Source: Sorangium cellulosum So ce56 (GTDB taxonomy: Bacteria > Myxococcota_A > Polyangia > Polyangiales > Polyangiaceae). From it: DNA of 64,000 bases. The first letter of the stretch is position 1. Each line of letters begins with the position of its first letter. The position numbers were made by a program, and so were the translations under genes. The notes under the pieces were generated by a model. The model had not been told where the DNA came from, did no database searches, and worked only from the letters and a program-made list of their open reading frames with translations. Shown here piece after piece: positions 8,300-16,660 of the stretch. The stretch spans positions 11,272,501-11,336,500 of the forward strand of contig NC_010162.1 in NCBI RefSeq assembly GCF_000067165.1. Reading direction: 5' to 3'.

Positions 8300-9202
8300 A
8301 TGCGCCAAATCCTTCTCTCTTTGCTCGTCTCGATCCCGCTTGTGGCCTGCTCCACGAAGGAGACACCTGGCCATGACCGCGAAAAAGCCGCCTCGACACA
8401 GGCTCCGGCCGCGGCGCCGCCGCCCACGAAGGCGCCCCACGACCATGCCGCGAGCGCGCGCCCCCACGCGGATCACAACGCCCGTCACGGCGGCCTGGTC
8501 ACGATGGAGGGCGACAACCACGTCGAGGTCGTGATCGGGGCCGACGGCGCCATCGACCTCTACGCCAGCGACGCAGTGAGGACGCCGATCCCGCCGAAGG
8601 ACGTGACCGGCACCATCACGATCGAGCCCAAGGGCAAGGGCGAGAAGCAGACCCTGACGCTCGCGCCGAACGAGGCGAAGGGCTCGCTCTCGGCCAAAGG
8701 CCCGGCGCCGGACAACGCGGATTACACCTGGGACCTGAAGGTCCGCAACGCGCCGATGAAGATGACGCTCACGGTGCCGGCCGGGGGGACAGCGGCCTTC
8801 GCCAACGCACCCGCCGACCACCCGGCGGGCGACCACGCCCACGGCTCACCCCACGGCGGCGTCGTCCAGTCGCTCGCAGGCGGCCATGTCGAGGTGAAGC
8901 TCGAGAAGACCGGCGACATCACGGTCTGGATGCTGGACACGGCCGAGAAGCCTCGCTCCGCGAAGGGCGTCACGGCGAGCCTCCGCCCCGTCGTCGCAGG
9001 GGCGAAGGAGGTAGAGCTCGCCTATGACGAGAAGGCCGATGTCCTGCGGGGCAAGATCGACCCGTTCAAGCAGGACCACGTGGACGGGGTGCTCAGCATC
9101 ACGCCGGCCGGAGGAACCGCGACCTCGCTCCGGTTCGCGTTCCACCTCGAGGGTCATCAGGGGGCGGGACATGACGCCCACACGGGACACGAGGGGCACT
9201 GA
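8300..9202 (+). CDS. His-rich periplasmic lipoprotein with duplicated domain
   Basis: This 300-residue protein has a lipoprotein signal peptide (lipobox LVAC, Cys17) and a His-rich linker. Two roughly 95-residue copies of one domain follow. Copy 1 starts ARHGGLVTMEGDNHVEV and copy 2 SPHGGVVQSLAGGHVEV, each preceded by HADH or HAHG. The tail ends GHDAHTGHEGH. I know no enzyme motif here. The His clusters and its position as first gene of the metal-efflux operon suggest a periplasmic or outer-membrane-anchored metal buffer or chaperone, a role filled by small proteins such as CusF or ZraP elsewhere. That is functional analogy only, not homology. The next gene starts 1 nt after its stop. Confidence 0.85.
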   Translation: MRQILLSLLVSIPLVACSTKETPGHDREKAASTQAPAAAPPPTKAPHDHAASARPHADHNARHGGLVTMEGDNHVEVVIGADGAIDLYASDAVRTPIPPKDVTGTITIEPKGKGEKQTLTLAPNEAKGSLSAKGPAPDNADYTWDLKVRNAPMKMTLTVPAGGTAAFANAPADHPAGDHAHGSPHGGVVQSLAGGHVEVKLEKTGDITVWMLDTAEKPRSAKGVTASLRPVVAGAKEVELAYDEKADVLRGKIDPFKQDHVDGVLSITPAGGTATSLRFAFHLEGHQGAGHDAHTGHEGH

Positions 9203-9203
9203 G

Positions 9204-10508
9204 ATGGCGAGCGGGCGCCTGCACCGGAGCCGACGCGCGATGTTCGCGGCCCTGGCTGCCGCGCTGACGCTCGTGCCCGCGCCTTACGCCCGCAGCGAGA
9301 CGCTGACGTGGGCCCAGGTGAAGGCGCGCGCCGCCGCGCGGTCGCCCGCGGCCGTGGAGGCGAAGCAGGGGACGCGCGCGGCACGCGCGGAGGCGGCCGG
9401 CGCAGGGCGCTGGCCCCGCACGAACCCCGTGCTCACGGGGGGCGTCGACCTCGGCGCCCCGTTCGGACACCCGGAGCAGCGGACGTTCTCGGTCGGCATC
9501 GAACAAGAGCTCGACGTCTTCGGGGTCGCGGCCACGGCGGCGGATGCCGGCCAGCAGAAGGTCGCCGTCGCTGAGCTTGAGGGGGCGGTGCTGAAGCTCG
9601 ACGGGCTCGCCGAGACGGCCGAAGCGTTCATCGAGCTCGAGCGAGCGCAGCGCGAGCTCGCCGTCTGGACCGAGCTCGACCGGGTCTTCGAGCGCATCGC
9701 CGCTGGCACCGCGGCGGCCTCCCGCGCCGGTGAGCGGTCGGATCTGGAGGCGATCCTGGCCAGCGCCGAGAGCGCCGGTGCAATGACCGAGCTCGCCGGC
9801 GCGCAGGCCGAGCTCGCGCGGGCGCAGGCGCGGGTCGGGGTGATCATCGCCGCCGCGGATCCCTCGTCCCTCCGGGTCGCGGAGGAGCCCGTGCGGCCGC
9901 CAGACGGCCGTGGCCGCGACGCGCTCGTGGCCGCCGCGCTCCGCCGCCGGCCCGAGGTCGGGCTCTGGCGGGCTCGGCTGGGAGAGGCCGAGGCACGGCG
10001 CGCGTTCGCCGCACGCGCTGCCCTCCCAGAGCCCACCGTGGGCCTCGGGGTCGAGACGGAGCGGGAGGAGCGCGAGGCCTCGCCGGTCAGCCCGGACGGG
10101 GCGAGCGGCGCCCGGCACGAGCGCACGCAGCTTCAGATCACGCTGTCCGTGCCGCTGCCGTTCTTCGACCGGAACCAGGCCGAGCGAGCCCGCGCGCTCG
10201 CCGACGCGAGCTCCGCCAGCGAGCAGGGCGCGATCACTGCCCGACAGATCAGCGCAGCGGTCACACGCGCGAAGTCCGCGGCCGACGCGAGCTGGGCGGC
10301 CCTCGCGCGGTGGCAGGCCATCGCTCCCCGGCTCGACGAGGCGCAGGCGATGGTCGAGAAGGGCTACGCAGCAGGGCAGGTCGATCTGTTCGACACCCTC
10401 GCCAGCGCCGAGCGCGTCGCCCGGGCGCGCGTCCAGATCCTCGAGGCGCGCGCCGCCTACCTGAAAGCCCGCGCGGAGCTGTCCCGCGCGCTCGGAGAAG
10501 AACCATGA
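9204..10508 (+). CDS. Outer-membrane channel of a heavy-metal RND efflux system (TolC/CzcC family)
   Basis: ATG 9204, 1 nt past the preceding stop with GAGGGG just upstream, gives 434 residues. A signal peptide ends near ARSE. The mature part shows the outer-membrane-efflux pattern: long Ala/Glu-rich coiled segments, the LTWAQVKARAAARSPAAVEAK opening, and two pseudo-repeats, each with a helical hairpin. The RRRPEVGLWRARLGEAEARRAFAARAALPEPTVGLG stretch, where the second repeat begins, is typical of CzcC/CusC-like channels. It should form the outer-membrane exit duct for the pump encoded at 12342. The stop overlaps the next ATG (ATGATGA). Confidence 0.9.
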   Translation: MASGRLHRSRRAMFAALAAALTLVPAPYARSETLTWAQVKARAAARSPAAVEAKQGTRAARAEAAGAGRWPRTNPVLTGGVDLGAPFGHPEQRTFSVGIEQELDVFGVAATAADAGQQKVAVAELEGAVLKLDGLAETAEAFIELERAQRELAVWTELDRVFERIAAGTAAASRAGERSDLEAILASAESAGAMTELAGAQAELARAQARVGVIIAAADPSSLRVAEEPVRPPDGRGRDALVAAALRRRPEVGLWRARLGEAEARRAFAARAALPEPTVGLGVETEREEREASPVSPDGASGARHERTQLQITLSVPLPFFDRNQAERARALADASSASEQGAITARQISAAVTRAKSAADASWAALARWQAIAPRLDEAQAMVEKGYAAGQVDLFDTLASAERVARARVQILEARAAYLKARAELSRALGEEP

Positions 10509-11149
10509 TGCACAAGAAGCACCTCGCCTGTGCCGTGGCGCTCGCGATCGTTGCGTCGGTCCCGCGCGTCTCCGCGCACGGCGGCGAGGATCATGCGGCA
10601 CCGGCCGCGCCGAGCGCCGCGAGCACCGGGACAGAGCACGTCGTGTCAGGGGAAACGGCGGTGTTCTCGGTCGTCATCAAATACCCGGCCAAGAAGGCGG
10701 AGGGACCGTTGCCCGCGCGCGTCTACGTCGCCCGGGCCGACTCCAGCGCGCCGGTCGAGGGCGCGCGTGTCCGCCTCGAGCTGAAGGGGGGGCTGACGTT
10801 CGCCGCGGACGCGGGGAAGACGGCGGCCGCCGGTGTTTATGAGGTCGCGCTCCCCGCGGCCCCGGAGGGAGCAACCGCCAACGGGGTCGTGTCGGTCGAG
10901 GCCGGGGACGCCTTCGACCTCGTGCTCGTCGGGGACCTGCGCTTCGGTGCCATCGAACCCGCCGCCGCGCCGACCGGGATGACGCCGGGCCGGGAGGTGC
11001 CCCTCGGCGGTCTGGCGGCGGCCGCGGGAGCGCTCGCCGCGCTCAGCGGCGGGATCGGGTATGCGCTCGGGCGGCGCTCGCGACGGAAACCGCCTGCCCC
11101 CACCCTTCGCCCCGAGGATCGTTCCGCGCTCCCGCAGGTGGCCTCGTGA
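10505..11149 (+). CDS. Exported HGGEDH protein with C-terminal membrane anchor
   Basis: Starting at the ATG that overlaps the channel gene stop, this is a 214-residue protein: signal peptide, then HGGEDH directly after the predicted cleavage region, a beta-rich middle (about 45-160, Ig-like in appearance), one membrane helix (about 170-192) and a basic tail. The HGGEDH motif is repeated in the next protein, the membrane-fusion subunit, at the same place, so both exported partners carry the same N-terminal metal-ligand motif. I do not recognise a named family. Translational coupling on both sides (ATGA and GTGA overlaps) says it is a stoichiometric part of the efflux machinery. Confidence 0.8.
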   Translation: MMHKKHLACAVALAIVASVPRVSAHGGEDHAAPAAPSAASTGTEHVVSGETAVFSVVIKYPAKKAEGPLPARVYVARADSSAPVEGARVRLELKGGLTFAADAGKTAAAGVYEVALPAAPEGATANGVVSVEAGDAFDLVLVGDLRFGAIEPAAAPTGMTPGREVPLGGLAAAAGALAALSGGIGYALGRRSRRKPPAPTLRPEDRSALPQVAS

Positions 11150-12333
11150 GCCGCGCCCGTCCGCCCACCGTCAGCGCCATCACCGCCGCGCTCGCCATCG
11201 CCTCGGCCCTCGCGGTCACGGGCCTCGGGGAGCGCGCCGACGCGCACGGCGGCGAGGACCACAGCGCGCCCGCGAAGCCCGCAGCCAGCGCCGCGGCGGA
11301 CCCGAACGTGGCCCGCGTGCCGATCGAGACCCAGTTCCTGCTCGGGCTGCGCACGGAGCGCGCCAAGCGCGGCGCGCTGGCCACGAGCCTCGGGCAGATC
11401 GGCACGGTGATCGCGCGCCCCGCCGGCGAGCTGGCCGTCGTGACCCCGACGTCCGGCCGCCTCTTCCCGCCCGAGGGCGGGTTCCTGCGGCTCGGCGACG
11501 AGGTGAAGAAAGGCCAGCTCCTCGGGACCTTCAGGCCGAGCCTGGGCGGCGCGGAGAGCGCGCAGCTCGGGCTGTCGCGCAGCGACGCCGCGTCCCGGGT
11601 GGCCGCAGCCGAGGCGCGGCTCGGGCTGGCAGAGCGCGAGGTCGCGCGACGCCGCGAGCTCAAGGGCATCGTCGCCGACAAGGACATCCAGGCCGCCGAG
11701 GCCGAGGTGGAGATCGCCCGGGCCGAGGTCGCGCGCGCCCGGGCGGACGTCGGGGTGCTCGCGGGCGGGGCGGGAGCACAGAAGCTCAGCGCGACGATCG
11801 ACGGGACGGTGGTCTCCGGCCGGGTGAGCCCGGGCGCCCAGGTCGCGGAGGGGACCGAGCTTTGGCGCATCGTCGACCTCGCGACGCTCTGGGTCGACGC
11901 GCGCATCCCGGAGGCGGACGCGGCACGCCTCGCGGGCGATCGCGCCGAGGTGACGCTCGTCACCGATCCCGCAACGCGCTTCGAGGCCAGGCGCCTCGCG
12001 GTCGCGTCGCTCGTCGACCCGGCGACCCGCACCGTGCAGGCGCTCTTCGAGTTCGCCAACAAGGACCGGCGCGCGCGGGTCGGCGCGCTCGCCAACATCA
12101 GCATGTCGGGGAGCGCGTCCATCGAGAGCGTCGTGGTCCCGGTGCCGGCGCTGCTCGATCGCAGCGGCACGCCCACGGTCGTCGTGAAGACCGGCCCCGA
12201 GACGTTCGAGCTGCGCGCGGTCGCGATCGGGCCGAAATCCGCCGGCGCCGTGGGGATCACGGCGGGCGTGACGGCGGGAGAGCGCGTGGTCGTCGAGGGC
12301 GCCATGGCCGTCCTCCTCGCCGCGGGGGGCTAG
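11146..12333 (+). CDS. Periplasmic adaptor (membrane-fusion protein) of heavy-metal RND efflux
   Basis: The 395-residue CzcB/CusB-type adaptor starts at GTG, overlapping the previous stop by 4 nt. A signal peptide is followed by HGGEDH, the lipoyl-like half motif (SGRLFPPEGGFLRLGDEVKKGQLL), a coiled hairpin (about 135-205), the second lipoyl half (IDGTVVSGRVSPGAQVAEGTELWRIVDL), then beta-barrel and membrane-proximal domains. It should bridge the inner-membrane pump and the outer-membrane channel and may itself bind the metal through the N-terminal motif. Substrate cannot be read from it alone; context favours copper or silver. The RND gene starts 8 nt after its stop. Confidence 0.93.
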   Translation: MSRARPPTVSAITAALAIASALAVTGLGERADAHGGEDHSAPAKPAASAAADPNVARVPIETQFLLGLRTERAKRGALATSLGQIGTVIARPAGELAVVTPTSGRLFPPEGGFLRLGDEVKKGQLLGTFRPSLGGAESAQLGLSRSDAASRVAAAEARLGLAEREVARRRELKGIVADKDIQAAEAEVEIARAEVARARADVGVLAGGAGAQKLSATIDGTVVSGRVSPGAQVAEGTELWRIVDLATLWVDARIPEADAARLAGDRAEVTLVTDPATRFEARRLAVASLVDPATRTVQALFEFANKDRRARVGALANISMSGSASIESVVVPVPALLDRSGTPTVVVKTGPETFELRAVAIGPKSAGAVGITAGVTAGERVVVEGAMAVLLAAGG

Positions 12334-12341
12334 CACGGACC

Positions 12342-15300
12342 ATGTTCGACACCCTGATCCGCTTCTCCCTCAGGAACCGCCTCTTCGTCATCGCCGCGGC
12401 GGCGCTGGTGCTCGTCTACGGGACGTACTCGCTCCTGAAGCTCCCGATCGACGTCTTTCCTGACCTGAATCGGCCGACGGTCACGCTCATGACCGAGGCC
12501 CCGGGGCTGGCGCCCGAGGAGGTGGAGACGCTGGTCACGGTGCCCCTCGAGCGGGTGATGAACGGCGCCCCCGGCGTCGAGCGCGTGCGCTCCACGTCGG
12601 GCGTCGGGCTGAGCGTCGTGTACGTCGAGTTCGACTGGTCCACAGACATCTACCGCGACCGACAGCTCGTCGCCGAGCGCCTCGCCACGGTGACGGAGCA
12701 GCTCCCGGAAGGCGTCACGCCGCAGATGGGGCCCGTCGCCTCGATCATGGGGGAGATCCTGCTGATCGGGGTGCAGGGCGAGGGGGTCTCGCCCATGACC
12801 CTCCGGACCCAGGCCGACTGGGTGATCCGGCCGCGGCTGCTCACGATCCCGGGGGTCGCGCAGGTGATCCCCATCGGCGGCGAGGTGCGCCAGATCCAGG
12901 TCACGGTCGATCCGGCCAAGCTCGCGGCGGCGGCGGTGTCGCTCGACGAGATCTCCCGCGCCCTCACCGGCGCGAACGCCAACGCCACCGGCGGATACGT
13001 CGACCGGCGGGGGCTGGAGTTCCTCGTCCGCACGCTCGGCCGCGCCCGGACCGAAGCGGACATCGCCGCGACCGTCATCGCCATGCGGAACGGGACGCCG
13101 GTCACCCTGGCGCAGGTCGCCACGGTGCAAGAGGCCGCGCGCATCAAGCGCGGCGACGGGTCGATCGACGGCAAGCCCGCCGTGATCCTCTCGGTGCAGA
13201 AGCAGCCGGGCGCCGATACCGTCGCGCTCACCGGCAGCATCGACAGGGCCGTTGCCGAGCTGCAGAGGTCGATGCCCGCGGGCGTCACCATCAACCCGCG
13301 CCTCTTCCGGCAGGCGACCTTCATCCAGAGCGCGGTCCACAACGTGGTCGAGGCGCTGCGCGACGGCGCGATCCTGGTCACGATCGTCCTGTTCCTGTTC
13401 CTGCTCAACTTCCGGACGACCGCGATCACGCTGACCGCCATCCCGCTCTCGTTCATCGTGAGCGCGCTCGTCTTCCGGGCCTTCGGCCTGTCGGTCAACA
13501 CGATGACGCTGGGCGGGCTCGCCGTGGCGATCGGCGAGCTCGTCGACGACGCCATCGTCGACGTGGAGAACGTGTTCCGGCGCCTGCGCGAGAACAGGGC
13601 GCTCGCCTCCCCGCGGCCCGCGATGGATGTCATCCGCGACGCGTCGAGCGAGGTCCGCAGCTCCATCGTCTTCGCGACGATCGTGGTGGTCCTGGTCTTC
13701 GTCCCCCTGTTCGCCATGAGCGGCATCGAGGGGCGGCTCTTCGCCCCGCTCGGGATCGCCTACATCGTGTCGATCCTCGCGTCGCTGGTTGTATCCCTGA
13801 CGGTCACACCCGCGCTCTGCTCGTATCTGTTGCCTTCCATGAAGCGGATGAGTCACGAGGACGGATGGCTGGTGCGCAAGCTCAAGGCCGCGGACCGGCG
13901 CGTGCTCGGTGTGTCGCTGCGGCACCCCGGGGCTGTCATGGCGGCGGCGGGCGCGCTGGTCCTCGCCGCCGCGGCGACGGTACCGTTCCTCGGGGGCGAG
14001 TTCCTGCCACCGTTCAACGAGGGAACGCTCACCGTCAACGTGATCGCCAGGCCGGGCACGTCGCTCGCCGAGTCGAGCCGTCTCGGCACGCTCGCCGAGC
14101 AGCTGATTCATCAGGTTCCCGAGGTGGTGTCGACCGGGCGGCGGACCGGCAGGGCCGAGCTCGATGAGCACGCGGAGGGGGTCCACTACACGGAGATCGA
14201 CGTCGACCTCCGGGCGTCCGAGCGGGAGCATGAGGTGATCCTCGGCAACATCCGCGACCAGCTCGACAAGATCCCGGGCGTCGCAATCAACGTGGGCCAG
14301 CCGATCTCGCACCGTCTAGACCACCTGCTCTCGGGCGTGCGCGCGCAGGTCGCCGTGAAGATCTTCGGCGAGGATCTCGGTGAGCTGCGGCGCCTCGGGA
14401 AGGCGGCGCGCGACGCCATGCAGGGCGTCGCGGGGGTGAAGGATCTGCAGATCGAGCAGCAGGTGCTCATCCCGCAGATCGCCATCAAGGTGAACCGAGA
14501 GCGCGCGGCGCAGCTCGGCGTCAACGCCGGCCAGCTCGCCGAGCTGCTCGAGCTCGCGCTCGCGGGCAGCACCGTCACGCAGATCCTGGAGGGCCAGCGG
14601 ACCATCGATGTGGTGCTGCGGTACCCGCCGGAGCTCCGCGAGGACATCGACGTCCTGCGGCGCACGCTGGTCGATACGCCCAGCGGCGCAAAGGTGCCGC
14701 TGTCCGACCTCGCCAACGTGACGGAGAGCATGGGGCCGAACCAGATCAGCCGCGACGACACGCAGCGGCGGATCGTGGTCTCCGCCAACGTGGCTGGGCG
14801 CGATCTGGAGCAGGTCGTGAGCAATATCCAGCGCGCCGTGGACGCCATCCCCAAACCGCCGGGCTACTACGCGACCTACGGCGGGCAATTCGAGAGCCAA
14901 CGCTCGGCGTCGCGGCTCATCGGGCTGCTCTCGATCGCGAGCCTCGCCGGGATGCTCGTGGTCCTGTACTCGCAGTTCCGCTCGTGGACGGTGGCGCTCC
15001 AGATCCTGCTGAACATCCCGCTCGCCTTGGTCGGCTCCGTGCTCGCCGTCGTTCTGACCGGCGGTGTCCTCTCGGTCGCGACCCTGGTCGGGTTCATCAC
15101 GCTGTGCGGCATCGCGTCGCGCAACGGCATCATGATGATCTCCCACTACATCCACCTGATGAAGGAAGAGGGCGAGTCGTTCGGTGAGGCGATGATCGTC
15201 CGCGGCTCGCTCGAACGCCTCGTCCCGGTGCTGATGACCGCGCTCACCGCCGCGCTGGCGCTCGTGCCCATCGCGCTGTCGAAGGGCCAGCCGGGCAAGG

Positions 15301-15530
15301 AGATCCTCCAGCCCGTGGCGGTCGTGATCCTCGGCGGCCTGCTCTCGTCGACGCTGCTCGATATCGTGGTCACGCCGGCGGTGTTCCTGAAGTTCGGCCG
15401 CAGCTCTGCCGAGCGCCTGGCGCGCGCCCGGGACAGCGCGGCCGGCGAAGAGGTCAACCTCGCCGGCGTGGCGCCGCGTGAATGCGGAGGTGTCGCGGGA
15501 GAACGCGGAGTCTGCGCCGGAGCGCCTTGA
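12342..15530 (+). CDS. Heavy-metal RND efflux pump (CusA/CzcA family)
   Basis: The 1,062-residue inner-membrane proton-driven transporter has the standard RND plan: one helix, a large periplasmic loop, helices 2-7, a second loop, then the remaining helices. The N-terminus FDTLIRFSLRNRLFVIAAAA and PIDVFPDLNRPTVTLMTEAPGL is typical of the HME subfamily. The proton-relay helix 4 reads GLAVAIGELVDDAIVDVENVFRR. Substrate class cannot be assigned from this motif by eye. It is the last intact gene of the operon. The C-terminal 40 residues after FGRSSAERLAR are unusual and end against the scrambled island boundary, so the original tail may have been replaced by a recombination event. Confidence 0.93.
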   Translation: MFDTLIRFSLRNRLFVIAAAALVLVYGTYSLLKLPIDVFPDLNRPTVTLMTEAPGLAPEEVETLVTVPLERVMNGAPGVERVRSTSGVGLSVVYVEFDWSTDIYRDRQLVAERLATVTEQLPEGVTPQMGPVASIMGEILLIGVQGEGVSPMTLRTQADWVIRPRLLTIPGVAQVIPIGGEVRQIQVTVDPAKLAAAAVSLDEISRALTGANANATGGYVDRRGLEFLVRTLGRARTEADIAATVIAMRNGTPVTLAQVATVQEAARIKRGDGSIDGKPAVILSVQKQPGADTVALTGSIDRAVAELQRSMPAGVTINPRLFRQATFIQSAVHNVVEALRDGAILVTIVLFLFLLNFRTTAITLTAIPLSFIVSALVFRAFGLSVNTMTLGGLAVAIGELVDDAIVDVENVFRRLRENRALASPRPAMDVIRDASSEVRSSIVFATIVVVLVFVPLFAMSGIEGRLFAPLGIAYIVSILASLVVSLTVTPALCSYLLPSMKRMSHEDGWLVRKLKAADRRVLGVSLRHPGAVMAAAGALVLAAAATVPFLGGEFLPPFNEGTLTVNVIARPGTSLAESSRLGTLAEQLIHQVPEVVSTGRRTGRAELDEHAEGVHYTEIDVDLRASEREHEVILGNIRDQLDKIPGVAINVGQPISHRLDHLLSGVRAQVAVKIFGEDLGELRRLGKAARDAMQGVAGVKDLQIEQQVLIPQIAIKVNRERAAQLGVNAGQLAELLELALAGSTVTQILEGQRTIDVVLRYPPELREDIDVLRRTLVDTPSGAKVPLSDLANVTESMGPNQISRDDTQRRIVVSANVAGRDLEQVVSNIQRAVDAIPKPPGYYATYGGQFESQRSASRLIGLLSIASLAGMLVVLYSQFRSWTVALQILLNIPLALVGSVLAVVLTGGVLSVATLVGFITLCGIASRNGIMMISHYIHLMKEEGESFGEAMIVRGSLERLVPVLMTALTAALALVPIALSKGQPGKEILQPVAVVILGGLLSSTLLDIVVTPAVFLKFGRSSAERLARARDSAAGEEVNLAGVAPRECGGVAGERGVCAGAP

Positions 15531-15659
15531 GGCGCCCGCGTCGCGTAGCGTCGGTAGAAGATTCTCTGGAACCCGGCGCAGTCGGCGGATCGAGCCGGCG
15601 GTGGAATGCCGCCGGCTCCCCCGCGTCCGCGAGGTGCAGCCCGGAACAGAGCGCTCACG

Positions 15660-15870
15660 CCGTCCGCCTGGAACCAGGCGCGCGTTGGTATGTGCCCGCG
15701 TCCGCGCAGTACCCGGAGACCACCGTCCTGGTTCCAGTCGGCAGCACGCGGGTCATCGAGCTCGTCCCGGAGGAGCCTGGCGACTGGGCCGTGCACTGCC
15801 ACATGACCCACCACGTGATGATGCAGATGGGTCACGGGCTGCCGAACATGGTCGGCGCGGGGGCGGCCCG
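15660..15870 (+). pseudogene. C-terminal fragment of a copper-resistance multicopper oxidase
   Basis: In one frame the sequence encodes RWYVPASAQYPETTVLVPVG followed by EEPGDWAVHCHMTHHVMMQMGHGLPNMVGA. The HCHxxHH...M pattern is the type 1/trinuclear copper site at the C-terminus of CopA-type oxidases (family knowledge). Nothing upstream continues the oxidase: only this end is left, without a start, and reading homology stops abruptly at NMVGA. It is a remnant, probably of an oxidase gene that once followed the efflux operon. Confidence 0.8.
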
Positions 15871-16038
15871 CTCAAGCTCAAGAGCCGGGCCGGCCACACG
15901 TCGTTCACGACGACGGAGGGCTACCCCGGCAAGGCCGAGCAGGTACGCGACGGCTTCGGCCAGGTGCTTTCCAGATCACCGACCGGGCTGGTCCGTCCGC
16001 TCGACGAATCGTCCAGCGGAGCAGCTCGGTCTGGATGA
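15860..16038 (+). pseudogene. C-terminal fragment of a tyrosine recombinase (integrase)
   Basis: A different frame from the oxidase fragment encodes LKSRAGHTSFTTTEGYPGKA followed by EQVRDGFGQVL. The RAGH...TTxxY arrangement matches the end of phage-type integrases, with the second catalytic His-region and nucleophilic Tyr. Everything upstream is missing. Its position 27 bp from the 3' end of tRNA-Lys is where an integrase of a tRNA-targeted island would sit. Confidence 0.7.
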
Positions 16039-16057
16039 GGATCGCGAAATCCTCATC
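16034..16057 (-). terminator. 9-bp perfect hairpin after tRNA-Lys
   Basis: GATGAGGAT (16034-16042) and ATCCTCATC (16049-16057) flank a 6-nt loop, 8 bp past the CCA end of tRNA-Lys on the minus strand. There is no U-run, but position and stability suit transcript end formation or processing. It lies within the last part of the integrase remnant. Confidence 0.5.
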
Positions 16058-16064
16058 GTATCCT

Positions 16065-16140
16065 TGGTGGGCCATGAAGGACTTGAACCTTCAGCCAATG
16101 GATTAAGAGTCCACTGCTCTACCAATTGAGCTAATGGCCC
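16065..16140 (-). tRNA. tRNA-Lys, anticodon CTT
   Basis: The minus strand folds as a canonical cloverleaf: acceptor GGGCCAT/ATGGCCC, D arm GCTC...GAGC, anticodon stem GTGGA/TCCAT around CTCTTAA (anticodon CTT), T arm GAAGG-TTCAAGT-CCTTC, discriminator A and an encoded CCA. It reads AAG, the preferred Lys codon in GC-rich genomes. It is second in a two-tRNA transcript after tRNA-Arg. Integrase debris beside its 3' end suggests it is or was an attachment site. Confidence 0.97.
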
Positions 16141-16219
16141 GAGTGAATTGTCAAACCGACTAAACCTGGAACGGCTCCCGGGATCTCGCCGGAACGCTTG
16201 AGTCGCCCGTTGAGCCCGG

Positions 16220-16293
<74 letters not shown>

Positions 16294-16660
16294 TCCTGCT
16301 CGCCCCTCGGCGGGGCTCGCGGAACGCTTCTAACCGCACCGGCGGCGATATGTCAAGGCGTTGTAGCGACATGATGCGCAATTTTTAGGCCGCCTCACTC
16401 CGCAGAGCCCGGACGGACGTGCGTGCCGGGTACATCGGGGCTCCTCCCCCGTGAGGCGCACCGTCGTCCACCGTCACCCGCCGCGCGGCCACGGCCAGCC
16501 AGCGGCACGCCCTCCCGGGCGCGCCTGGGCCGACGCGGCGGCGCCGGGCCCGGGGCGGCTGCCTCCTGCTCTCCTGCTCCCGGCGCGGCTGCGCCCTGCC
16601 CGGCCGGCTGTGAAAGAAGTTCTCTGTCCGCGGCGCCGCAAGGTAGGGTCCTGCCCCGTC
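16294..16660. other. Leader of the tRNA transcript and upstream region of the endopeptidase gene
   Basis: Besides the tRNA promoter at 16328-16356, this stretch contains a GCCCC-TCGGC-GGGGC hairpin at 16302-16316 in the tRNA leader. Beyond 16360 I see no gene and no clear promoter for the endopeptidase. Confidence 0.5.
16328..16356 (-). promoter_or_regulatory. Sigma70-type promoter of the tRNA-Arg/tRNA-Lys pair
   Basis: On the minus strand, perfect TTGACA (16356-16351) is followed by 17 nt and TTAGAA (16333-16328), 34 bp before the 5' end of tRNA-Arg. The consensus -35 and ideal spacing make this one of the clearest promoters in the window. Confidence 0.75.

Noticed and set aside
15146..15835. 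229-residue minus-strand frame with a His-rich start across the pump end
   Set aside because: It is antisense to the pump and oxidase fragment; its MTHLHHHVVGH start is the shadow of the copper-site His codons.
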